A stretch of DNA of 64,000 nucleotides from Eutreptiella sp. 'Long Island Sound 2002' (GCA_964036045.1 OZ038383.1:66717725-66781724); one strand, 5' to 3'. Shown: positions 1 to 11,886, numbered from the stretch's first letter. Made by a program: numbers and translations. The notes: generated from the sequence alone by a model not told the origin.

Positions 1-2005
1 ACCCCTCATTCCCTGGACTCAAGACCTTCCCTTGACTCACCAACATATTGCCCCGAACCAGGTCAAATGAGATGACTGAATGCCATGTGTCACAAGTCAT
101 TACATAAACCCCAAAAATGTGTTCACTCCCAAGCCTCTAAATCCTAGCCCAATAGGGGAGGTGGCGTGTCATGGCCTAGAGTGGCACTCAGGACTATGCC
201 CCACCCTGACATAACCTTGGTTGGACTTGGAGTCGAATGGGCTTGGAGAACTGCCCCATGAGGATGACCTCACAACATGGCAAAATCAGGCAAAACACAC
301 AATAGTGCCCAATATTCAATTATATACTCAAAAATGCATACGGCAAATATCCAAATGCTCCATGCATATGTCAAACCGGAAAGTAATATACAAGGGTGAT
401 ATAGACCAAAAGTCCATGCCCAAGAATATCCCATCATTGGCCCCGAAACCCCTCCGGTTGTGTACATGACATGCTTCACAAGTCAACTCATGAATTTGAG
501 ACCTAATTTTGTGATGCCTCATGTGCCACGCCAAAGTGACCATGTGATCCGGCATATGGTGACGTACAACACAGAAGCATATGCCAACATATAAGCAACA
601 TACCATAGTTCACAGATCTCTAGGCACTTTACTGTTAGCCGACCAGTTGAGCACATAAAACACAAAAATGAGCATAAAATGAGGTCAAAAACATGAAAAT
701 ATGTCCACATACAAAGTTGTCATGATAGTACATCTCTATGCTCACCCATGATATCCGCTCATGGTTCAATACACAAATGATTGGAACCATTTGCGAAGAA
801 TTCCCCCACTTGGATCCCCAATCGGGCGCATGGAGATACCTTTGCCCCTCATATCTACATGCCCCATGAAAATGGGAGTGCACTCATGGATCTCTTTGCC
901 AAACATACCATGAGCAATACATACGCGGTAGACTTAGTCTAGCGCTTTGAATTCCATAATTGGGACATGGGCAAAGCCCTTGTCACGTCCGGCTCCCCAT
1001 CTCTTCGGCCACACGACGATGGAAAAATGGGCGTGAGCATATCGAAGCACATACCATGCATATAACACATACCCTCCAAAAGTGGCTCCCACCATGATAT
1101 GCCATGTCCCTCCATGGACATATCTTCACGTTAAAAATACGTAGGAACCCAAGCAAAGTTGCTATGCAACCCCAAAACTCATGCGGCACACTCGAAAGTC
1201 GCATTAAAATATTCGGTTGCACGGTCCAAGAGTTATATATCACTTTCTACCCTTTTGACCTTTATCCCTTGCTACACCGGGCATGTGTACACACCAAAGG
1301 CGTTTGATGCTTCCTAAATTAAGTTGAGACCAAGGCAGTTCCAACCCGATTCTTGAAATTGTTATACCTCGCCGTGAGCTGGAGATATGACCTTTCAAAG
1401 TGGTCTCACGAATCACTTTTGTTTCGACTATATCTCCAAGACAAATGAAGGGCATAACAAAAGGAAGGCTGATTCGTGATCGGGGAAAAATGTCGGACCA
1501 CTCGAGATTCGTCATATCAAGTGCGGCGATGTCGAAGTCGAAAATCCGATTCTGAAAGTCTGAAAAAATCGGATTAATTTTGCGAGTGTATAATATGAAA
1601 ATTGCGGAAGCAACGAACCCTTTACTGATGAAATCTGACCCTTCATCGGGGTTTCCGCCAAAATATCTGTAAATGACAGTTAACCATTCGGTTACCGCAA
1701 AATCGCGAGCCAACTGACAGTCGCCGATACATTGACCATCAGAACGGAAGGCTGAAAAATTACGGAAACATTATGATAAAAAAACCCTGTTGATTCCTGA
1801 TATTCTGATATATAAATCTCCGCTGGCGGCGCCTCGGTACTGAATGTTGCCGCTCATAGCCGGAATGGCCAAACCTATCACACTATCACATCGGGTTAGG
1901 TCAGGTGGATGGGAGAGTATGATATCAGCCAATGGCGGCTTGCCGGCACATAGATACACACCCCAAGTGACCCCAAGATGGCCACGGGGGTCCGAACCGG
2001 CTTCA
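1..2005 (-). repeat. 3' LTR of element A, truncated by the window edge
   Basis: Bases 1-2005 repeat 27797-29803 in the same orientation, with scattered substitutions and a net 2-bp length difference. The similarity stops exactly at 2005, after which the polypurine tract begins, so 2005 is the 5' (U3) end of this minus-strand LTR (TGAAGCC...). About 350 bp of its 3' end lies outside the window. I see no credible host gene in it. The 157-codon frame at 1240-1713 lacks an ATG at its start. Confidence 0.92.
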
Positions 2006-2016
2006 CCCCCCTTCTC
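2006..2016 (-). other. Polypurine tract of element A
   Basis: On the minus strand this reads GAGAAGGGGGG directly before the 3' LTR start TGAAGCC. It is the expected plus-strand primer position in a Ty3-type element and fixes the LTR boundary. Confidence 0.85.
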
Positions 2017-3158
2017 AGAGCGTTGTATCCGCTCGGAAGTCATTGAAGAGAGGACGGGAGGACCCCAATGGGCTCCAACCCCCCCCCCCCATGTCCCAAG
2101 GACACATGGAGGCCCCACACACGTCGTAGGCGTCCCCCACGCCCCAAGGGAGGGGTGAGGACACAGATAATTGGTGCCCTACGCCATATCCCGTCTCCTC
2201 TTGATCTACAACATGGACCAAGGGGATCAAAGATAGAGAAACGTCGTCGGTCGACCTAAATAAGTATACCACAATGAAATATATATGTGGAGATCGAGTG
2301 AAGGGGGTAGATGGCCAATCAAAGCCCAAAAATCCCCGGATGAACGCCCTCACCCGTCTCACAAGCACAAAAACAAACAAAATGCCAAGGGGAATCCATT
2401 GCGGTGCTACTGCAGCCACCAAATGGACCAACATGTCCTTGACATCCAAAGAAATATTCTTTTTCTTCAGGTAGTCCATCCAGACCGTGGTGTACCTCGG
2501 CACAAAACTGCTCGGAGGTTCCCACGAATCCCTGGACGCGGCGAATCCCTTCCAACGGACTTTATAAAGCCTTCCCCCAGGTGTCCCCGGGTCCGGCTTG
2601 TCCGCCAGGATCTTCTCAGCGGTGAAGTCGTCGTCCTCACCCTCGTCGTCCGAGTCCACATCGCCGGCCGTGAACTCAAAGGTGACGGGACGTCCGCTGG
2701 GGTCTGGTGCTCGGGGACGAAGCTGGGTACGGTCGCGGTCCAGGATCTTGTTATCCGCCACACGAACCGCATACACATCCTGTCCGACCATCCGCACGAT
2801 TACCCCCGGCACATACCAAGATGCCTGCCGATGCCTGGACAGGACATCCTTGTGGTGCCGCTCCACCCACACGGTGTCTTCGAGAGCATACTTCTGGACC
2901 TTTCCCTGCTTGAAGTACTTGGCCCTCTTCTCATGCTCGTCCTGAAGTGGCTTGCACACCTTGGCCGCCGTGTCGTCCGCCTCAGCCATCATAGCGTTCG
3001 CATCCCGGGCCACTTTGCCATGGTTCAACCACGGGAGAGTGCGTTACACTCGATCCCGTAGGAACAGGATACGATGGGGCGACAGTCCAGTGGGTCCCGG
3101 AAGGTCGTGATACGCTTGGAGTACTCTCCACAGCGAATTATACCAATTCCGGCCCGGT
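2015..3158 (-). pseudogene. Element A pol, C-terminal part: integrase tail and chromodomain
   Basis: Continuation of the integrase after the GC-rich insertion. A short conserved stretch (LSPHRILF) is followed by an in-frame TAA (3044-3046), then the basic integrase C-terminus and a chromodomain at about 2471-2620, with key residues YKVRWKGF and SWEPPSSFV. Chromodomains in this position tether integrase to histone-marked chromatin in chromoviruses. After the chromodomain the frame stays open for about 150 codons, through a hydrophobic segment (about 2360-2431), and stops at 2015-2017, touching the polypurine tract. That tail may be real or simply unstopped 3' sequence. Confidence 0.85.
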
Positions 3159-3172
3159 TCGTCGATGTGCAG

Positions 3173-6100
3173 GTAGGTAGGTAGGTGCACTCGGTCGTGG
3201 AGAGGCGCCCATGGTTCCCCCTGGCGTCGCCCCTGTGACGAGCAGGAAGAGGCTCCGCGCGTGAAGAGGGGAGGCGGCTTACATCCCGCTAGACCTGACT
3301 GTTGGCCCCCAACAAAGCGGCCCCGGGCTACACCGGGAGGGCTGATCGCCGCCAGCGTGACGTGCTTGTCTCGCCGGGAGGGTGGGCCCCCGTGCTTGCG
3401 CACGTCCCCTCCTTTGGGCGGAACCCTAGGGGTTCACCGGACTTCCTGGCGTATCCCGTTCCCAAGGCATGCATGCATGTTCCTGGTACTAGGGTTCCGA
3501 GGCGCTTGGGTGTCGCACGCTCCGCCTCGAGTCCCAAAGCAGCGCAGGCCTTAGGATGCAGCCTTACCCCCGGGCTCCGGATCTCGTTTGGCCGGGTCAC
3601 CTGCATGGCACGGGCTGCCTCAGTGCCCGGGCTGTGGGCACTGGGTTTCCTACTGTTGGCTTGCGTTTGTGGTTGGGTCCGGGTTGCTGTTGGTCGTGGG
3701 TTTTGTTTACCCCTGCCCGTTGTGGCTGGGGTCTTGGGTGGGTGTGTTTGGGCTCGGTTTGTGGTGTTGTCCCTCTTTTGCCGGCTGTTTGTGGTGTTCG
3801 TGGTTGGGCTTTGGTGTCGGCCTGCTTTCGGGACCTGTGTGGTTTTCTGCGCGTTTCCCTTGCCCCCCGCCGTTTCCGGTTCCGGTGTGTGGTGTGGGCG
3901 TGCGTGCTCGGCCCGGGTCTCGGCTGTGCCCCGCCCTTCTTGGCTGGGTTGTCGGGTTCTGTTTTTTGCGCTTTTTTTTTTTTTTTTCGGTTGCTGGGTG
4001 TCCCTGTCCCGGGCCTTCTGGTCTCTCCCCCCGTCTCCTTTCTTTCGGGCTGGGCCGCTGGCATTTTTTTTTTTTGTCTGCTTGGTTCTGTTCCTGGCTT
4101 GGTGTTGCCGGTTTTTCGCTGGGTGGTCCCCCTGTGCCTGTTTGGGGGTCCTGTCTTCGGTGCCCTCTGGGTGGGGGGTTTGGCCCCCTTCTGTGTTGTT
4201 GGCGGGCGGTTTGCTGGCTGTGGGCTGTTTTCGCGCGGCCCCCCCCCCTTTTTTTTTTTTTTCTTCGGGGGGGGGGCCTGCCTGGCTGTTCCTCCCCTTG
4301 CCTTCCCTCGGCTGGCGCTTGCTCTGTGGCTGGTGTGTGGTTTGGTTGGTCCCTCGCCACTCCTGGCGGAGGTTCCTGTGTGCTACTCCCCGCCACTCCT
4401 GGCTGGGTTTCGCTGCCGGTGGTGGTGGGCGGTCCCCGCCACTCCTGGCTGGGGTCTGCCGGCGGCGGTGGTGTCTGGTGTGTGGCGGTGGTGTGTTGGT
4501 GGGGTTGTGGCTGGTGTGTGGTGTGGTTGGTCCCTCGCCACTCCTGGCGGAGGTTCCTTTGTGCTACTCCCCGCCACTCCTGGCTGGGTTTCGCTGCCGG
4601 TGGTGGTGGGCGGTCCCCGCCACTCCTGGCTGGGGTCCGTTGGCGGCGTTGCTGTGTGGTGTGTGGTGTGTGGCGGTGGTATGTTGGTGGGGTTGTGGCT
4701 GGTGTGTGGTGTGGTTGGTCCCTTGCCACTCCTGGCGGAGGTTCCTGTGTGCTACTCCCCGCCACTCCTGGCTGGGTTTCGCTGCCGGTGGCGGTGGGCG
4801 GTCCCCGCCACTCCTGGCTGGGGTCCGCTTGCGGCGGTGGTGTGTGGTGTGTGGTGTGTGGTGTGTGGCGGTGGTGTGTTGGTGGGGTTGTGGCTGCTGT
4901 GTGTTCTGGTTGGTCCCTCGCCACTCCTGGCAGAGGTTCCTGTTTGCTACTCCCCGCCACCCCTGGCTGGGTTTCGGTGCCGGTGGTGGTGGGCGGTCCC
5001 CGCCACTCCTGGCTGGGGTCCGTTGGCGGCGTTGCTGTGTGGTGTGTGGTGTGTGGCGGTGGTGTGTTGGTGGGGTTGTGGCTGGTGTGTGGTGTGGTTG
5101 GTCCCTCGCCACTCCTGGCGGAGGTTCCTGTGTGCTACTCCCCGCCACTCCTGGCTGGGTTTCGCTGCCGGTGGTGGTGGGCGGTCCCCGCCACTCCTGG
5201 CTGGGGTCCGCTTGCGGCGGTGGTGTGTGGTGTGTGGTGTGTGGCGGTGGTGTATTGGTGGGGTTGTGGCTGCTGTGTGTTGTGGTTGGTCCCTCGCCAC
5301 TCCTGGCGGAGGTTCCTGTGTGCTACTCCCCGCCACTCCTGGCTGGGTTTCGCTGCCGGTGGTGGTGGGCGGTCCCCGCCACTCCCCGCTGGGGCCTGTT
5401 GGCGGCGTTGCTGTGTGGTGTGTGGTGTGTGGCGGTGGTGTGTTGGTGGGGTTGTGGCTGGTGTGTGGTGTGGTTGGTCCCTCGCCACTCCTGGCGGAGG
5501 TTCCTGTGTGCTACTCCCCGCCACTCCTGGCTGGGTTTCGCTGCCGGTGGTGGTGGGCGGTCCCCGCCACTCCTGGCTGGGTTTCGTTGCCGCTGGTGGT
5601 GGGCGGTCCCCGCCACTCCTGGCTGGGGTCCGCTGGCGGCGTCGGTGTGTGGTGTGTGGCGGTGGTGTGTTGTTGGGGTTGTGGTTGGTCCCTCGCCACT
5701 CCTGGCGGAGGTCCCTGTGTGCTACTCCCCGCCACTCCTGGCTGGGTTTCGCTGCCGGTGGTGGTGGGCGGTCCCCGCCACTCCTGGCTGGGGTCCGTTG
5801 GCGGCGGTGGTGTGTGGTGTGTGGTGTGTGGTGTGTTGTTGGGGTCCCTCGCCACTCCTGGCGGAGGTTCCTGTGTGCTACTCCCCGCCACTCCTGGCTG
5901 GGTTTCGCTGCCCCTGGTGGTGGGCGGTCCCCGCCACTCCTGGCTGGGTTTCGTTGCCGCTGGTGGTGGGCGGTCCCCGCCACTCCTTGCTGGGGTCCGC
6001 TGGCGGCGTCGGTGTGTGGTGTGTGGCGGTGGTGTGTTGTTGGGGTTGTGGTTGGTCCCTCGCCACTCCTGGCGGAGGTCCCTGTGTGCTACTCCCCGCC

Positions 6101-6662
6101 ACTCCTGGCTGGGTTTCGCTGCCGGTGGTGGTGGGCGGTCCCCGCCACTCCTGGCTGGGGTCCGTTGGCGGCGGTGGTGTGTGGTGTGTGGTGTGTGGTG
6201 TGTTGTTGGGGTCCCTCGCCACTCCTGGCGGAGGTTCCTGTGTGCTACTCCCCGCCACTCCTGGCTGGGCTTCGCTGCCGCTGGTGGTGGGCGGTCCCCA
6301 CCACTCCTGGCTGGGGTCCGCTGGCGGCGGTGGTGTGCGTGCTTTGCTTGGCCGGGTCGGGCGGGCCGGCCTCCCGGGCGCATTCTGGTGCGCCTCACCT
6401 TTTCCTTTGGCCGCTTTGTCTTTCTGCTTTGCTTGGCCCCCTCCGGGCTGGGGTTGCCCCTCTCTCTTTTGCTGCTGTTGCCGTTCCGCGTTGGCTGGGG
6501 TTTGTGGTGTGTGGGTTGGCTGTTGCCTGGCACCTGTTCGTGTGCCGTGGTTCGTTGCGTGTTGTGCGCGCTCTCCGGGTTTGTGGCACCCGGCGGCCGT
6601 CGCTGCTTGGCACCTGTCCGTGTGCCCTGGTTGTGGCCGGCGGCGTGCCTCTCTGGCGTGCC
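3173..6662 (-). mobile_element. 3.5-kb GC-rich insertion in element A integrase, probably non-LTR type
   Basis: The insertion splits the element A integrase and is flanked by a perfect 14-bp direct repeat, TCGTCGATGTGCAG (3159-3172 and 6663-6676). Insertion plus one repeat is 3504 bp, so the frame is kept on excision. Read on the minus strand it ends in (CTAC)n next to the target duplication. A simple-repeat 3' tail with a target duplication of variable length is typical of SINE/LINE-like elements, hence the strand and class assigned. No reverse transcriptase or other protein is recognisable. The inside is dominated by a tandem array (4351-6340). It could instead be a rearranged fragment of unknown class. 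Confidence 0.7.
4351..6340. repeat. Tandem array of about 156-211 bp units
   Basis: The landmark CCCTCGCCACTCCTGGC, or close variants, recurs at 4351, 4532, 4720, 4915, 5103, 5291, 5479, 5690, 5846, 6057 and 6213. Spacings are 181, 188, 195, 188, 188, 188, 211, 156, 211 and 156. The last four spacings form two copies of a 367-bp dimer (211+156), a higher-order repeat. Within a unit, CCGCCACTCCTGGCTGGG and GTGTGTGG-type sub-repeats recur. The sequence lacks stop codons in all three plus frames, which explains the ORFs of more than 1,000 codons seen there. Confidence 0.9.
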
Positions 6663-8149
6663 TCGTCGATGTGCAGCTGGCGGAACTTCTCGAACATCTG
6701 CCGCCCGGCCACCTCAGCCCGGCCATTCGACCGGCTGTGGTACGCCACGGTCTTGGCGTGCCGAATACCCATGTGCTTGCACATCGTCTTGAACCACGTT
6801 CCCACAAACTGACTGCCCCGATCGCTGCAGATGACAGCCGGGACTTCAAAAATCGTCAGCCAATGCCTGATCATGGCATTAGCGACAGTCTTGGCCTGCA
6901 GCCCCCCTCCATGCTTGTCCTTCTTGTCCTTCTTCTTGGACTTCTTGCCAGGGACCGCCACGATATACCCACTGTGCCTATCCACCGCCAGGATGACACA
7001 GTCGTAGGTCTCTCCTTCCACGGTGACCTCAGGCATGGCGAATACATCCATGGCCACGGACCGCATAGGGGCCTCCGGTATAGCCGTATACACCGGGTTG
7101 CCCGCTGTGGAGTGGTTGGGGCTCTTCGTGGCCCGACACACGGCACAATCGCTGCAGTACATATCCAAGATGGCGTAGTACCCCAGAGGGAACTTGAAAC
7201 GCCACTCCAGGTCCTGCTGCATCTTGTCTCGGCCAGGGTGCATGAGCTGGGCGTTGTGCCAATGGTCAATGAGCTCCTCCACTCGGTTCTCGGGCACCAG
7301 CAGCTTGTCCTTGAGGAACAACTTGTCCCCATCCTCGGTCAAGCCCTCGGGCCATTCATCGTCCGACGGGGCGCTCACGGCATACCAGTATTTGCTCCAG
7401 TGTTCGGATGCCGCATAGTCATCCGACCAGTCCTCTGTGAGCACCGACCTGACTAGCTCAACAGGGGCCACCATCCATTGCTCGAGGGTTTCCTCTCGAA
7501 TAGCTTGGACGCGGGCGCCCCGGAACTTGGCCAGGTCCGTACGGTTTGCCATCACCACAAAGCACTTGACCCCCTCTTGTTCCATGGCCTTCTCCATCTC
7601 GATGATGCGCTTGGCCTCCTCGGTCTCCTCGGCGTCTCCATGGCTGGATATGTCCATCCAAGCCTTGCCCGCCGGGTAGGCCCATCGACTGAGGCAATCT
7701 GCCACAGTGTTGTCCTTCCCCGGGGAGTATACGACGCTGAGGTCGAACTTGGCGAACGTCTCGTGCCACCGGGCCCTCCTTGCCGCCGGTCCCGAGGGGG
7801 TGTCCACGTGCTCCTTGTGCCAGCTCTGCAAGGACTGATGGTCCGTGCAAACCACCACCGGTTGCAATCCGATGTGGCCAGACCACTTCCTGAGCGCACA
7901 AACAATGGCGTACGTCTCCTTCTCCCTCGCGGTCCAGGTGCGGCGTTGGCCCTCGGCCAGAATCCGGCTCCAGAACGCCACGGGTACATGTGACCCGTTG
8001 TCTCGGATCTGCTCGAGGACTGCCCCCACAGCATAGTCCGAGGCGTCTGTCCGTAGCACGAATCCCTTGTCCGGGTCCACCAGGAATAGCCCCAGCTGCC
8101 CCAGGAGTCGCTCCTTCAGGCGGCTGAACGCATCCTCGGCCTCAGGGGT
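6663..8149 (-). pseudogene. Element A pol, middle part: RNase H and integrase core
   Basis: Following the TGA at 8150-8152 the frame encodes Ty3-type RNase H (TDASDYAVGAVLEQ; TDHQSLQSW; SPGKDNTVADCLSR). Integrase follows, with an N-terminal zinc motif (HNAQLMHPGR ... CSDCAVC) and the catalytic triad Asp (AMDVF), Asp (CSDRGSQF) and Glu (GRAEVAG). It is interrupted at residues LHIDE by the GC-rich insertion and resumes at 3158. The catalytic residues are intact, so the element decayed by stops and insertions rather than by active-site loss. Confidence 0.9.
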
Positions 8150-9997
8150 TCAGGCAAGCTTCTTCTTGCTCCCCTTCCGGCCATCGAACTTGCCCACTTG
8201 CAGCATCTTGTGCAGCGGCCCCGACAGTTCTGCATACATTCGGACATAGCCCGAATAGTAATTGCAGAACCCCATGAAGGATCGGAGTTTGCTGATGGTC
8301 TGGGGCTTCTCCCAGTGGTGCAGGGACGCCAGCTTCCCAGGCATGGGACGGCGTTGCCCGTGACCAACCACGTGACCCCCAAACTCCACTTCCTTCACGA
8401 AGAGTGAGGCTTTGGTCGGCTTGCACACCATGTTGTGCTTGTCCAACTCGCTGAGCACTGGGCGCAGATCCTTCTCATGCGCGTCGATGAGCTCGTCCTC
8501 AGTCATGTTCTCCGTGCCGGACCCGATGATGATGTCATCCACGAAGGGATCGGCACAGTCCCGGACAGGACCGAGTAGGTCCTCCATCATGCGCTGGAAG
8601 GCGGCGTTGCCATTCTTGGCGCCCATAGGCACCACTTTCCACTGCATGGGCCCCAGCGGCGTCGACATCGCTGTGCAGGTCCTGGAGTCCGGGTGTAGCG
8701 GCATCTGGTGATAACCGTGTTTCAGGTCCAACACCGTGAAGATCCGCTTTTTCTGTTGTTTTTGGAGGATGGAGTCGATCAGGGGAAGCGAGTACGAGTC
8801 GTGCTCGGTTTGCTCGTTCAAACCCCTGTAATCCACCACCAACCTCCACTCGCCCTTCTCCTTCTTGGGCACGATGAAGGCTGGGCTGGCCCACTCACTG
8901 TCGGAGGGTTCGATCCATCCTCGCTCAATGAACTCGGCCAACAACTTCTTCATGGCCTCGGCCCGATCGCCCTGAAGTTGGTACTCCCGATGACGATAGA
9001 TCTTCGGGTTCGGCTTCAGCTTGATCTTCGCTGTACCAAACCTCCCACGATCTGGAGGGTTCTTGTTGGCGACACCACTGAATAGCCCCGGATAGGCATT
9101 GATCAGCCTCTCCTTCAGCTCGGCGACCTTCGGGTTCTCCTGGGCCTCTTCAGCCGCTTGCTTCGGTATAGATACAACCGACCGCACTGCGGTATAGGCC
9201 TCTTCTGGGTCCGATTCCCACTTCTCCTCGTCCGATATGCCGTCTTCATCGTCGTGGGGAGCTCTTCCCACCGATAATCTTCGGAAATTTGCGGCCTCGG
9301 GCTGGTGACTGTCGCCCCTTCTCAGAAAATCCCATGTTGGGGGGTCCGACCCAATCAGACCATCGTATTGGTCCGCGATGTGATCCATGACCCTCGCCAC
9401 GAACTCGTCCTTCTCGTACTTGCTGGTGACCAACATCTTGTCATCCCACCAATGCGGAGATGTGACCTTGGCCCGCCTCTTCTTGGCTGCCACACGGCCG
9501 TGCATCCCCATCCGCATGTAGTTGACGATGTCGTCGATCTCGGCGTGGGACAGGACGTCAATGCCATCAATTGGCTGATCCGTCCCCTCCTTGGGCTCAA
9601 AAATGACCTTCATGGGCACCGCCTCCACCCTACGGATGAGTGCTTCATCACCTGTGGGTTGGGCATGCGCTCCATCCACCAGGAAAGCCTTGGTACCCCA
9701 CGCTTGACCCGGGGAGGGCATTGATACACCCTTGGCGTCGATGAACAAATCCTCCTCTGGCCCAAATGACATCTCGTTCAGGGTGATGGACTCCAGCGTC
9801 GACTTGAGACCCTCCAGCGGACATGGGGTAGATCCTATGCCGGTTATGACCAGGATCCCCTTCGCCCTATCCGCGACGATCTTCTCCACCGTACGTCTGG
9901 TGTTGTCCAGGGAGCCATGCCAATACATGGGCCCCCACTCCTTCAAACCCCAATGCCTATGCCAGGCTGAGTCTCCTCGATGCCAATGCCTCCTACA
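8150..9997 (-). pseudogene. Element A pol: end of methyltransferase-like module and reverse transcriptase
   Basis: From 9997 the frame continues the module that begins in the protease segment. The module ends at about 9671 with AWGTKAFLVDG. Reverse transcriptase follows: WRLVVDYRGLN, first catalytic Asp in LDLKHGYHQ, and the YxDD-equivalent FVDDIIIGS near 8525-8545. The connection domain then runs to KKKLA, followed by a TGA (8150-8152) where relatives have Trp (elements B and D have W at the equivalent place). An in-frame TAG at 9998-10000 separates this part from the protease. Both stops are explained by C:G to T:A transitions. Confidence 0.9.
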
Positions 9998-10000
9998 CTA

Positions 10001-10966
10001 CCGCAACAGTGGGGCATCCCGGGAAGCGAAGACGTCCGTCTCGGGCGCTTCGGCTCCCAGCGTCTGGATCATCCTGGCATACACCTGCGGGGCCATTCCA
10101 TACTCCGTGAGCTGAACTCCACGGTCTCCTCTGGACTTGGCACCCACAGCTTGCACCGCTTGGACGATCCGATCCTGTTCCTCAGTATTCCATTGGGATG
10201 ATCCGCATGCATAGTCCGTGGACAGCCATGTGAGGCATTCATCATCCTCCCGGACCAGCGTTGCACGATGGGGAAGGGCTCCAATGGCATTTGCAGCCAT
10301 GAAGTCATACCCCATGATCATATCCCAATCTGTAATGTCGGCCACAGAGAAGTTCCCGGATAGAGTGCTTCTGTTCGCCAAATCAGGGCGGTTCAAGCGC
10401 TCATGCTCCCAGAATTCCATACTGATAGTGGCCTCATGGGTACCACCACCCATGATCTCTCCATTGGCCACCTTCAGGCGCACCGGTCTACGGCTGGGCT
10501 GCAGGGATTCCTCCTTGAACAACCCTCTCCGGACCAGGCTCACCTGGGCACCCGTATCCACCAGAACGTCCACCACCAATTCCTCTTGTCCGCACCGTAC
10601 ACGCACCTTCAAGTGCAACTGCCGCTCGTCGCCATGCGGTGTATGGACGACTCTCACGGCATGCAACTGTAGCACGTCCAGGTGCATCAGGACTTCGAGG
10701 GTATGGATACGGATGGTGTAGATCTTGGGTTGATCTTGCCCGTCCACGGGGCTCTCCGTGGTCGCTCCTCCTTCTTGCCATGTCCCGCACCCACATGTAC
10801 TTCCCTTGGCAGGGCACTCCAGGGGTTGGGAGTGGCGAAACTCAGTGGTTTTGGCTCTTCCGGAGCCTTCTTCGGCACCCCATGTGCCTTCGCTTTCTCT
10901 GGGATTCCACTGATTTTCGGAGGAGAGACCTCCGAGGTCCCACTCCCGTGGGGGCTCCTCTAGACT
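10001..10966 (-). pseudogene. Element A pol N-terminus: aspartic protease and start of methyltransferase-like module
   Basis: Retroviral-type aspartic protease: catalytic triplet DTG in VLVDTGAQVSLV (about 10550-10558) and a flap-side IMGYDF motif. The segment ends with ETDVFASRDAP, the beginning of the module described in the findings, before the TAG at 9998. The pol frame is -1 relative to gag. It is open upstream of the gag stop (10960-10962), so gag and pol overlap. This suggests either -1 frameshifting or an old indel near 10690-10966. No ATG marks its start, as expected for a Gag-Pol fusion. Confidence 0.85.
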
Positions 10967-11886
10967 TGGCTTCCCGCAGCCCCTTCCGGCTGCGATCCGC
11001 CAGGACTTTGTCCACCACGTTGCTGGGCTTTGAGTTCCTCCAACGTCCTCAACATGTCCTCATCCACCTCCTCGATCGACCTCACTCGTCGGTCTTGGCC
11101 AGGTCCACCACCATAGCCTCTTCCTCCGCCTTTTCCTTGGCCTTTGCCTTGGCCTTTTCCCCCGTCTCCGCCCTTCGCCTTCCAATCGGAAGTCCGCTGC
11201 TCCTTGGGCTTCTTCTCGGGGTGAGCGGCGGAGTAGGCCTTCTTGTCCGCCTCATTCACCTTGCACTGACGCTGGTCGTGTGCATGGTTGTTTCCCTTGC
11301 CATAACAGACCCAGCACCCGTCGTGCTGAGACCTGTACTCTCGGAACGAGAGCGGTGGGTTCCCGATCCTCCTTGGCTCTCTGTTCTTCTTGGGCCCCGC
11401 CCGGTTCCATCTGGACCGATCCTGCCCGTGTTCTCTCACGTTGTGCGCCACAAACGCGAAGAAATGGGCCTCCTCGTGATCCTCCCGGGACCAGTGGTCT
11501 TGGCCACTTCCACTACCATCCTCCGCGGAGTTGGCCGTGTCATCCTGGATCTCCCGATGATGGCGGTCTTCTCGGTGGCCTCGTTGTCCATGACCATGTC
11601 GATCCTGCACGTGGGCCTCGTTCTTCGCATTGAGCTTCAACTCCACCGTGATGTACTTCACGATCTCGTCCAGGCTCATGCGGGCGAAGATGACCTGCAT
11701 CCTCAGCGGCTCCCCGCGCCTCCACTCCACGTTGTTGAGGCGCAGCAACCTTTGCCCCATGGAGTCTCCAAATACCTCCACGTACACGGCGTTCTTCACT
11801 CCCAACATCCGGTTGGGCTCGCCCAAGTTCCTCCTGAAGAACTCCATGATACCCGCATGGGTATCCTCTGCCGCCATGATCCTCAG
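10960..11886 (-). pseudogene. Element A gag, C-terminal part with zinc knuckle
   Basis: Continuation of Gag after the 38-bp LINE stump. It includes the end of the capsid-like region (MEFFRRNLGEP; MSLDEIVKYITVELK), a charged His/Asp-rich linker, and an expanded zinc knuckle CWVC...HDQRQC (CX2CX8HX4C by my spacing). A Gly/Lys-rich nucleic-acid-binding tail follows, then a short Gln-rich end. It stops with TAG at 10960-10962. Gag packages the element RNA in cytoplasmic particles. The upstream parts of the same gene lie at 11955-12054, 22847-23851 and 26473-27531. Confidence 0.88.

Noticed and set aside
1240-1713. 157-codon minus-strand ORF present in both element A LTRs (also 29038-29511)
   Set aside because: Begins at TTG and matches no protein motif; it is shared simply because the LTRs are copies.
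3302-7456. Plus-strand ORFs of 1,074-1,384 codons
   Set aside because: Three overlapping frames are all open because the 156-211 bp GC-rich repeat lacks stops; the last part runs antisense through element A integrase. Composition is repeat-driven, with no domain.
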